From NCBI RefSeq assembly GCF_035582795.1, contig NC_134396.1, positions 32,779,683-32,843,682 of the forward strand: DNA of 64,000 nucleotides, read 5' to 3'. This document shows, in pieces, positions 49,201 to 61,200 of the stretch (position 1 is its first letter; every line of letters begins with the position of its first letter). The position numbers and the translations under genes are program-made. The notes under the pieces are model-generated. The model made no database searches, was not told the origin of the DNA, and saw only the letters and a list, made by a program, of their open reading frames with translations. The DNA comes from Mycteria americana. Its lineage: Eukaryota; Chordata; Aves; Ciconiiformes; Ciconiidae.

Positions 49201-52200
49201 TGCATACTTTGGGGGGAAGGGAGATGGCCTGGATCTGCCATTGATAGAACAGACTATGTGAACAACAGCTTTATTTAATTGTACACCATTCTTTTTTTTC
49301 TTTTTCTTTTTTTTAACTTACGAAAAATTAGAATTGGGGCAATGTGAAATTGCAGCTCCACGAAGACTGAAAAGTTTCAGCTCTTCTTCAGAAAGATAAC
49401 AGGCGTGAGCCATCACTGTCTAAAGAAAAACAGAATCACCAATTTATTCAATATTGCATTTACTTTAGTGCCTGTGATTTTTGCTGCACTGCTTTTAATA
49501 GCCAAAAGGACACCTGTTACCATCAAGGGAAGTTAATGCACTTCTCGAACGAAGCTCTTGAAATCCACAGCCAAGAAACTCTCCTTAACTTCAGTATGCC
49601 TGACATATCGCTCTCTCAACTTTTTTGCCTTTATTAATGTAAGAAGATAGGATGCTGAGTCTTGCAGTGACTGCTGTGACCTAAGAGCTTCAAGGAACAA
49701 AAGTAAGAATTCCCCAGTCGCCCTAGCACTGTAGTAACCTTACGGTTTATATTTTGTAGCTAACACAGAGATTAAGTACTGGGGCTAGGAGTACTTCAGA
49801 TACAATGGAAGATGTATGTACTCTTAGCATGTTTCCCATTGTCTCTCTAAAGGTTTGCAGCAGGTAGATATATATATATATATATGGAATATTCTTTAAT
49901 TAAAATAATCTAATTTGTTATGCAACTGATTAATGACTTTTCTTTCTCGTCCTACGTAGCTGACTTTAAAAATAAGTTCACGAGCAGTATACACAAAACA
50001 TAGAAGTATAGGATAGTATCATTTAATAGGACATAAACAAATTATTCCCAGACAAATCTACCTGGAATTACCTCATATGCTAAATGCCCACTCAAAGAGA
50101 AGAGCAAGAGCTCTGTTAAGCCTTGCAATCCGCTGATAAAAATGAGAACGGCACAGGGACTGTTTCCACTGAGCATCTCCTAATAGCACTGTACCCTTGC
50201 CGTCTCTACTCATCAAGCTCAAATGTAACTGAAAATGCAATGATAATAGCCACATCTTAAGGACATACATATGGTAGCTGCTGAACCATATCTCCGCTGA
50301 TCTGTACTTCTTTTTAAAAAGAAGGAAATATTTCAGCCACAGCTCTGAAAAACATACTTTTAAAACATTAAAAAAAATTTAATTTGATATCTTAGTTTTG
50401 GTGGTTGGGGAGGGGGGAATGTCTGCGGTTTTGTTATGCTTGTGTTTAACAGAATGCTTCCCCAAACAACCAGGAGCCTGGCGCCAGAAAGCCCTGGTAA
50501 CCCTGATTTTCAGTGACCATTTTCAGTGCTGTGCATATAAAAGTCTGACAGAATTAAGACCTATGTTTTTGCAGCACTAATATTCTCTTTAGTACGCTGA
50601 CGCAACAAATCAGTGTGCATAGGACTGTGCGAGAGAACAAAAGTTAATATAGTGTAAGCTCTTGAAATCAACAGGCAAGAAACTCTCTTTAACTTAAGTA
50701 CTACTTAAGTAGGTACTTAAGTAGTCAATATCGATTTCTTAGGTAAAAAGGACTGCAAATAAGTAATTTACTGGGTAAATAAGTAATTTACTAACACAGA
50801 AATGGGAGTTCAATAGCTAATTCCCAAGGAGTTCCCAGCTGCCCTTTCTTGCCTCTGAAAATTCTCTCCTAAAATTTTAAATCAATTTGACTGATGCTTA
50901 AGCGCTCTGACTTTAGTTATGCTGTTCATATTCATTCTTGCATGAGGTCTCCACTATCTAATAAGGCGTGTCCTGGCACTCCAGCCTGTTCTTAGTGTGG
51001 GCTGGTGTCAGATTGCTTGCATTCATCTCACCAGCATAAAGCTTTAATGAATTTCAACTCTTCACGCCACTGTGCCTCTCAATACTTGGTAAAATCAGTG
51101 CTTTTGGACAGGCAGAACAGTAAAGTGTACCTGTCTGCATGTGAGGTTCACACACAGAACACAACAGGACAAGCTGCTTTTCTGTAGGAAATTGCCAAAA
51201 AATGAAGTTGGTCCTACCATAACACTATAGAACAAATCTTCAGGCAAAACCAGTGTGCAAGAACATTGTAATATAAGGATAACTGGGTACTACCCAAGAA
51301 TTACCAACTTCTACAACATCAGCTTTACCTAGTCTCCTTCTGATCCCATTGCCCCAATTTTCTTTGGAGCCCTTGGAAAATGGATCAGGGGGCATAAAAT
51401 ACCTTTACTTTTCATCTCCCCTAAAATGCTTAGGAAAAGTGTGGGCTTGTCTAAAGTTCCAATGCCTTGACCAACCTGTGCAACAGAGAACATAAAACCA
51501 ATTTACTTTCCCCCAGATGTCACTGACCTTGACAAAACAATACAAACTTCTCAGGTAACTACAGTTAACCATTATATTCTCTACATGGATAAATCTAAGC
51601 TATGCTGTGGAAATTTTTATGCAGCTACCTTGCTAGTAAGCAGCTTGTTTTTATCATACAATTCAGTGTAGTTCTGGTAGGCAGGAAACATGTTCTCCAC
51701 AAGTTTGAGTTCTTCTTCATTCTCACTTATGTGACTCTGCAATAATAAAATACATAGCAATGAGTGCTTTAAATAGCATTAAACCTGACATTACAGCCTT
51801 CTGAGAAACCTACTGAGAAAGCTAAACATATAATGATAGAAACTAGGATTTGTAAAGCGTATAGTTAGATCCTTGGGTTTCTCTTTTCACTGGAGAGGTC
51901 CATGAGACCCAAAAGAGTAGCTCCATTTGTTCCTTTAAAAGTGCTATGAGATGATATGCCTGTATAGTCCATCCCAGCAGTCTGGTGACATAATGGCCCA
52001 CTTGGTATTTGGTGAATGTTAAAATAATAAATAAAATAATACATATGACTGTGAGGTAAAAGAGAGAACCAGCCTACCACAGAGTGGACCCTGGGGTCAG
52101 CACAACATATAGGTAGCTGCTCCAAGTACCTTCAGAGGGGGTGATTAATTCCTAGTCTCAGATAAAAATCTGATCCTCCTGTACTCCCATTGGAGCATAT

Positions 52201-55200
52201 ATTTTCAAAATGCCCACTTCGTAATGACAAAAAATCCTTACGTAGGATAGCTTTAAAACAGTATAAGCTTAGAACTGTGTAACCAAAAAAGAAACACCTT
52301 GAAGTTTCAACAGACCTGTAAGCTTTAAAATATGTCTTTTTTAAACACAGAAGCTTCATCACACTGGAAATCCTACAGCTATGTTAACAATGTCAAATAA
52401 GATACAAAGGTGAGTAATTCTTTTATCTACTGAAATCTGCTCTGTACAGAAACAGCAGAAGGCAGAGAGACAGATGTAACAACCTTGGACTAGGGACACC
52501 AACCTTTAGCAGCCCAAGGGTTGCTCTAACCTACGATACTGGATGCCATTCTCCTAGTGACCATGCTCTGGGGCTTGCTGAATTGTGCATCCTACCAGCT
52601 ATGAGCCTTCTCATTTCCTGTGCAGGTCACAGTGTCCTTTCAGAGTACCATCAATAATTTCAGAGGAATTTAAAGGAAAGGCTCTAAGGTAAGAATGTGT
52701 TTTAAGTATTTTGCTGAAATTATGAAAACTTCATGGTCTATATGCTATCTATCCAAACTATTTAAATTGTATACAGAGCTCTCAGAGCTTACCTGCACAT
52801 GGAGATCACAAGTCTGTGCTAAATCGCCAAGTGCACACAGCAAATCCTCTGTGCAGGAAGGGCCAAAGCGGGGGGTTATTATAGGCTGTACCCTTGGATA
52901 CTGGAAATATTAAAAAGACATGCTTGGGATTCTACATCTATATATCAGTAACCATAATTAAGACAAGCATTTACACAGCAATTACATTTTGTCTCCATTG
53001 CTTATTGCTTACTGCATCCTTGCCAACTCAAATTAAGCCGTGTAGTAATTTCCTTATTTTTATTAGAAATTTCACCACAGAAAGAGAGAATCAAAGTTTT
53101 TTCTGAAAAGAGTTTTAATGAACCTTAGTAAAGAAGTTATTCTCATTAGAACTCTTTCATCAAGTCAGTGACGTTTTACCAGACTTCAGGAGAAGCACTG
53201 GATGCTTTTTTGTATTTGCTGACAGTCCAGTATGCATTACAAGAAATAAGTCAGATGAACGACCAGACGTTTTTCTGAGTCCTCCTTCTATGAATATCAA
53301 AGATGTAATGATGCAAAACTGGAGAGTTCTGTAAAACTTTTTCTTGTTCAATCTTCTCCATTCATGATGGCAACAAACTGTCCCTATACTCCCTAGATAG
53401 GAAGCTTAGTGGTAGCACCAGCTATGCTACGCAGTAGGAAACAGTGGAGAAGACACCAAGACTAGAGCTACAGATGTTTACTTTACACCTTGCACTTCTG
53501 GATTAAAATTTTCATAAAAAATAGACAATGGCATTACAACTCTGCCTTCAGCCACAGGCAATAGTTGTGCATGTGGCACCACTAGAAGACAGTATACGAT
53601 AACTTGGTTTGCAGTTTCTTATACCATCTCCCAGATACAAGGAGGTCAGGACTCCCGCAGATTAGCTGATTTACTCTACTAATACATGTGATTTAGGCAT
53701 TAAACTCTAGGCATCTATTCTTTAATATTTTGAGGCACAAATGTCAACAAATTAAGCCATTGAAAACAAAAAGCTGATAAGAAAAGTATCCCTGCTTGTA
53801 ATATTGGAGTGTAAACCTCTATCTTTACCTCAGGAGTGTAAACGTGAACTTCTTCAGAAACACACTGGAAGAGATGTGCTGACCCAAAATACTAATTTGG
53901 TAATGGATTAGTAACTGTACTGTAAAAACACTGATTTCTGCTGGTGAGAACTTCTTTTACTAGTCTATTTATAGACCACGGAGTGATCGACTGACTTCCA
54001 CCTTTCTTTAACAGAAAATTGTCCTTTCTAGCAAGCTGAATATATTAAAGTCAATAGAGAACATGCACAGAACACTACTCTGCTGTGCACTGACCATGCA
54101 AAACTGAATTTACACTGCTACAAGTCCATTTCTCAACAACATGGCTAGCAGAACATTTTTCAAACTGATGATGTCTACTACACAGAAAGATGTATATTTA
54201 TTGATTTGTCACTAAGCCAGCAGAGTTTGTCAGCAGGATTAACTATTTCAAATATTCACACAGCATCTTATGAATACAGAAGTGACTACAAAGGAGAACT
54301 CTACTTACTTTCTTTTCCAGTAGTTCTTTAACAAACCTGAAAAAGGGTAAAAAAAAATCTGTTATAAATCTGTCATCTGTGTTATAAATTATGAAAAAGA
54401 TAGAAAATATTTAGATACCCTATTAAGCATTTCAGACATAGATCAATTTTTTACAGAAAGTTGGGCCAGATTCTCAGATGAAATAAAAAGAAGCAACACA
54501 ATGAAGTCAGGATAGTTACACCAAATTATGCTAGTTGTGGATTTAACCCTGAATATGCAGATTTTTTTTCATTTGCAGTAATTAGACATTTGCAATAATA
54601 GACACGTGGTAATTACCCTGAGTTCTCAGGGAAAACCAAATCCATGTTACATTAAATTCATTGAAAACATAATTATAAGCTACAGCTGCAACATTAGAGA
54701 AAAAAAGCACTTAAATTTGTCTGTCCATGAATTTAAATTACAGCATTAAATATATTGTATTATTTAAAATCCTATTTTTAAAAGATGCTGCAATATTTCA
54801 TACCTCACTTACAGTAGTTGCATATGTCCTCATTCACTTAAAGGACCCTTGATTTTCTGGAAATGCTTATATTAATCTTAGTGTATAGATTATCTACCTT
54901 ATGGAAAATACAGTATAGATTTACTTACTTTGTTAAATAAAAGAAGCTACCTCAGGGACCTCTACAAAAAACCCCAAGCAGTCAATATGGATAATGCAGA
55001 TGAGCAAATAAAACTTCCTCTCACTTTGCAGGGAAGAAATTCTTTGAAATCTCATATGTACAGTGTATGCACATAATTTCCAAAAGCCAGTTTGAGATGG
55101 GTTCTGGACAGGATCTCTGTGAATTTTTATGTCATAGTTTATATTCAGAAAAACCAATAATTTTGGTCACAACAAACATTGAATCAAATTTGTCAAATAC

Positions 55201-58200
55201 CTTTAGATGGAAAAGCAAATAATGCTGGAGGCTAGATTCTCAACGCTGAAGCTGTAATCACATCACCAGCTGGAAGTGAGAGACCTAAGCTAAACTTCTG
55301 CAATGACCAAAGGAGTTTGACCCCACCATTGTCTAACGTTGTGAGCCAAAATGCAATGTGAATTAGGCATCGTCTGTCTGTCTCTCCTCTTAATGATTCA
55401 CCTGATATAATAATAAAATATTCACTGGAGCAGAAACTGTAACACAAGTAAAACTCTCAGGTGATAATCCAAAACCTCCAGATGGCCATTTTCATTCTTT
55501 TTCACATTCTTTAAACAGTGTCAGCATTGTTTCAAAATCGAAATACCTTTCTCAAAATACCCTGTACTTTGTTTTCTTATGTACTTCTCTATGAGGAAAG
55601 AAGCTCTGGTTCAAACCACTGTCTTCTGTAGCAGAAGAACAGATCTGAACATGGGTCCTCCTCTTTCCAGATGACTACAACTATTAGTAGTAGCATATAG
55701 CACATTCTAGATTTCAGTTCCCTAACTTTTTATTCAACCCTCTTTGCAGGAGAAGGGTAGGTTCAAATTCTTGACTTGAATTTAGATTTAATATATGAAG
55801 CACTTGGAATTGTGTATTATTTCCGTGCATACAATAGAAATATTTCCGGAGGTTAATGGTAAAGAACTGAAATCAGTGTAATACATTTTCTGACAGCGTG
55901 ACAGATCACATTTCTTACGTTCTTTGAAAAAAAAAAAAAAAAGTTGCCCTCGTAAAGGAAGAGCTTTGTCATCCTTCTGCAATTGTATTGCTGCAATTCA
56001 GGCCTGATGAGGTAAGTACTCCTGATCCATGCTGACAAGCACACAGCTCTTTCCTCCAGACAGCTCTGGAGTACTTCTGGCACACTCTCATCCAAAGCTG
56101 AGAAACATATGTTATTAACACAATCACACAACATGGGAGTTGGAGGCACAAAATAGGTATTTAAAAGAAAGCTATTTAGATCATTCTGAAGCTTTAAAAA
56201 TATCAGAGCTGGAAGTTCTGCCACTTTCAGGCCCATTCAGGACTCATGCTGTATAACGAAAACTGGGGACTTACATGAAGGAAAACAAATGTTAGCAGAG
56301 TGCAAATGACTAATACTACGTGTTTTAAAAATGTCTTTAAATACAAACACCATTAAAAATCCACAACCATTTCTAACTTTCAATAGCATTCTATCATGAT
56401 TTGCAAAAATAAGGTAGCAACTTCACACAAGTGCCATAAGATGTTTACATTACTGTTAACTATTTTCTGTTTCAGCGTGATATTTGAAACATTTATACAA
56501 GTAAATAAGTAGTCCTGTGAGAAAAACTGTATTTCTGCTTAAGCATTTCTGAGCACGGATGTGAAAGACAAGGGACACCTAAGACAGCAGGCTGCCATAC
56601 TCCAGTCTTGGGTCCCCTCTGCCATGTACATTGCTTTGATTTGATTCTGCTTCATTCTCTCAGCTGCGAGTTAGTGTAATTTCACTGGTGCTATGCTGGA
56701 GGAGAGGAGAACCACAGCATGTTTAAAATGGGGTATATGAAAGCTGACTCCTACAACCTGAATAAAGCTTTATCCTAAACGGAGGAAGGAAATAGCTCAG
56801 AAGTTAATGGGGGCAAAGGAACTGATTGCCACCCCACCATCCCATGTCAGGTCACATCACCTCCACAGAGACCTGTGAAGGGAAAAGAGGAGGCAGGAAA
56901 CAGGCAACAACATACACATATTCTCTCCAAACCCTAGAGCTATAGCTTCTCCCTTTCTTTGGAAGAGCTAGAGAGAAAGCGCTTGGGCTGTGCAGCAGCT
57001 TGGTATGCAGGAATTGCCAGAACTGTAGGAAACAATACTGTCGGAGGAAAAAAGCTGTTCCTAATAAATTTACACCTGTAAGGTCTTAGTCAGCTTCACA
57101 TTCACTTTTCAGATGTATGAAAAAGTCTTATTTCTAAAGGTTGTGCCATCAATTTGATCACCTTACCTTTCTGCCTCTTGGACAGAGTCAGCAGTAGTCT
57201 CTTTGTATTGTGGCACACTGTCATTCATATCCATGCAGACTTTTCCAACAAATGCTCGTTGACCAAATTTATCTGTTGAGATGCGTAAGAATGTAAAACT
57301 CAGAATCACTGGTTCTCAAAAACTGCTATCAAAGCCTATACTGAAATCAAAATAGCAAATTCCACCCCAGCCACCTTCATTTAAGAAGAACAGAATTTAT
57401 ACTCTTTTCTTATCTTTAAGTTGGGAAAATCCATGTGACAGTTAAGGCTAAAAAGGAAAAAGAAAAAAAAAAATTAAATAGGAGCTCTCCTATTCCACAT
57501 TAGTACTCAACTTTTTAAATGTTACAATTGAGGACTACATTACTGTAGTTTAACCACAACCAGAATTCATAATGGTAGTGTGTGAAGAAAACCACTGTGA
57601 AGTAGAGGATGAGAAACATAAGCATCAAAGTACCGTAGCTGTAGTAGATGATTAGCCTGTGCTGAGAAAAGGCACAAAGATCTCAGCAAACCATCTCTCC
57701 TTAAGAGAAAGGAATGAGGTTCCTAAAATGCCTCCCATGTGCAGTTGGATGGAGAAAATCACCAGAGCTACTTCTAGCCTCTTTCTTGAGATTTATCCAG
57801 GCTTGGACTAAAAACTCAGGTGTAGGACTTAAAAGGAATGCATATAATATTAAATTCTAAGCTTTTAAACATGTTTCTAAATTAGATATCTTTTGTCCAC
57901 TTTTACTGTCTGAGTTGTTGAATACAACGTCTTCAAAATTTTAGGTTTTCTACAAAATCAGGAAGACGGGAATTTTTGATGGAAACTGAGATTCTCATTA
58001 AAACGTTCTGCTTTGGGAGCTGGTTGAGCCTTGAGAAATCCTGCAAGAATCAGGACACTTTCAAACAGCAGGCATTTGCAATGGTGAACAGAAGGGAGGG
58101 ATAAGATCCTGACACAATTCCCACTGTTCTGGTTTCAGACGGTGTGTGGAGATTTTTGATGTTGATCCTCAGCTGAAACTTCAGAGTATCAGGAAATTAA

Positions 58201-61200
58201 TTGTGCTCATTTTGGCTGGGACAGAGTTAATTTTCTTTATAGTAGCTAGTATGGGGCTATGTTTTGGATTTTTGCTGAAAACAGTGTTGATAATAGAGGG
58301 ATATTTCAGTTGTTGCTAAGTAGTGCTTATACTAAAACAAGGACTTTTCAGCTTCCCATGCTCTGCCAGGTGCAGAAGAAGTTGGGAGGGGACACGGCTG
58401 GGACAGCTGACCCAAACTGACCAAAGGGCTATTCCATACCATATGGCGTCATGCTCAGCATATAAATCAGGGGAAGACGAAGGAAGGGGGGGATGTTCGG
58501 AGTGATGGCGTTTGTCTTCCCAAGTAACCGTTACGCGTGATGGAGCCCTGCTCTCCTGGAGGTGGCTGAACACCTGCCTGCCCATGGGAAGCAGTGAATG
58601 AATTCCTTGCTTTGCTTTGCTTGTGTGCGCAGCTTTTGCTTTCCCTATTAAACTGTGTCTTTATCTCAACCCACGAGTTTTCTCACTTTTACTCTTCCGA
58701 TTCTCTCCCCCATCCCACCGGGGGGGAGTGAGCGAGCGGCTGCGTGGGGCTTAGTTGCCGGCTGGGGTTAAACCACGACATTAATGCACTGAGTGCACCT
58801 CTTGTCATTCTGCCCTTCAATCCTCAAATACCAAAAGGCTAGAAAGAGCAGAGAACTGCAGCTGAAGAGCAACTCCAGCAGACCTAATTCAAGCTCAGAC
58901 AGCAGCTGATTTGGGAATGAAGAGACTAGCAGAAACAATAGTAGGAGAGAGGCAGTTAGGTGAACAAGGGTAACTAGGGTGGATTTTGGGGACACAGTAT
59001 GACAGATACAATGAATAAAAACCAAATTAGTAGAAAGACAGATGTCTAGCTAGTCTAAAACTCCTAAGCTCTGTTTCCTTCAACTAACACAGTCTGCGCA
59101 ACATCCTTCAAAACTCACTGTTAGTCTTACCTATAATTTCAGCAAGAAGAAGAGAAGTATCTGTGTAAATTGTTGCAAAGTAACAAGCTGTAGTCGTGCC
59201 ATTCTTTAGAGTTCGTCTCTATAAAAAGAAATCAGTTTCAACTGTCTGGAAAAAAAATAGTCAAGGTGCCAAAATGCAGAACAGGCAGTCTGATTTCAAA
59301 CTGCCAGAACATTTAGTTATTGTGAAATTGTGCAGTGAATTGGGAAGGTAAAATAGAGATTTTTAATTTCATAATAACTTTTTAAAGTCTGAGTGTTAAT
59401 AAACAAAAACATTCCTCTTCCAAATCCGTACACAATTTTAACAATGGCTAAACCCATAGAAACCAGTCTATATCTCCTTCATGCAAGCTGGAAATAAATT
59501 CTGGCTTACATTTAGAAATACAAACAATCAGTCTTTTATGTTGTTTCCTAGTTTTGAAAGGCTCTCTAATTTTCACACTGTTTACCTAATGTTAGCAAAG
59601 CAAAGCTTTTGGGAAAAAGCAGTGGTGTTCATCTGGCTACCTGATGTGGCTGGGAAAAATAGCCAGGCTTTCATGTGTACAAGCTCTTTGTTATCCTTGA
59701 ATACGAAGTAACAAACTTCAAGGTAAAAGTGAACTGAAAAGTTTCTAAAAGTAGAACAACTGCTCAGAGTCTAATTTAATTATTTATTTAATTATACTGT
59801 TTGGAAAGAGAGGGTGGTTGACACCTGTTCATATTACTTTTGGAGGACATAACAGGAAATGAAGAGCCATTTAAAGTTACATTAAGCCACGATTAAATTT
59901 ATAGCTTCACTTGATCTTGGGACTAATGCATACTATATTGACTACCATCCAGCATACAAGTTTAAATTACATTTTTGGACTCTGGCTACAATGTAATTTG
60001 AGAATTTTATTTTATTTTTTTAATGACATAGAAGGTGGGACATCCAACGCAACTTTTGAGAATGGCTAGAGCTAATTATTTGACAAACATGAAGCCAAGC
60101 TTTGTTTTTTCCATACAATATTCAAATTAAAGCAAATAATTAAAAATATGTCTTTAAAGGTTCCTAAAATGAGTCTCAAAAATAACAATGTCATTACTGA
60201 GAGAAATTACCTTTGTCTTTCTTAGCTTTTAAAACCCAGAATTCTCTACTTCTGGATTCCTAACATCATTGTTAAATGAAATCTAAAAACATTCTGTTTC
60301 CAAAACATCAGCATGAAGAATTGGCTTTCCTAAGATTTGAGGGACGAGAGGAGGTTCCAGATAAAATCTGGCAAATTTCACCCAATTTGTTTCTTTTACC
60401 AAGTACAGAAATTGTTTATTGGAAGCAGAATTTTGATTTGAAAACATTCACGATGTTTTCATTACAACTCCAGAAGCTTAAAGATACATGTGAAACAATA
60501 TCTGCTCCCTGCAGGTTTAGTCCTGTTTCTAACTGTTGAAGGTCATTATCAGCCCCATGAAACACTGCAGAGCAACTGGTGTTCTGCAGCATTTGGGGGT
60601 GAAGACATTTTCCTGACTTTGTCCTATTTGATACACATGGGGAGCGCCTAATGGTTGTGTTGAAGTTCCTACAACTAACTTCCGTCCCTCACTGGCAGTC
60701 CTTTTCCAGGTGATGTTATTAAACACCTTGCACAGTGAGCATTTTAGCCGTGCTGATGTCACCCAATCTGAACTGATGGAGACAGTAACAGTATGTTGAG
60801 GCACACAGCTGGAAGGTGAGTTCACCTCTATGTTTTAAGTAGCTGAAGGCATGTGTGCTTGTCACTAGAGTTTATGACCAAGCTGCTCCTACATGTTTTT
60901 ATTATGGCAGATGGCAGAAAGTTTTTAAAAAAAAAAATTGTGAGGCAAGGGCAGCATAACTATTTATATCAGATTCACTATGTTATTATTTTGACAACAC
61001 ATGTTGTCACAGTATTAGACAAATGCAAGACAACTTATGCTGGCCAAATCATTTAATCTGTTGAAGATATTTCAGTCCACATATTAAAGGATACATTTCA
61101 GTTATAGGACAGAATCAGTACTCTGCAATGGGACCCAGCTGCTTATTGTTCATCGAGTGGAATTTGACCTTAAAGCCTTTATATTGCTGCTCAGAACCAG

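Larger units (their letters stand above)
49420..51628 (-). other. GDA: GDA intron 8
   Basis: 2.2 kb. It holds a TA microsatellite (49868-49885), two copies of a 45-bp sequence about 1.1 kb apart, a near-perfect palindrome (50700-50725) and a 20-bp tandem duplication near 50757-50796. No exon is seen. Confidence 0.8.
51737..57166 (-). other. GDA: GDA introns 5 to 7
   Basis: AT-rich intron DNA around exons 6 and 7. Open frames such as those near 53160-53351, 54933-55447 and 55853-56236 carry no recognised protein. A poly(A) run lies at about 55927-55942. No transposon was recognised. Confidence 0.75.
57273..59130 (-). other. GDA: GDA intron 4, hosting the solo LTR
   Basis: 1.86 kb intron; about one third of it is the solo LTR. 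The rest is ordinary AT-rich DNA with an A-rich run near 57451-57475. Confidence 0.85.

Noticed and set aside
55853..56236. 127-codon minus-strand open frame in a GDA intron
   Set aside because: Contains an A-run-derived poly-Phe stretch and no recognisable domain; no fitting splice phase with GDA exons.
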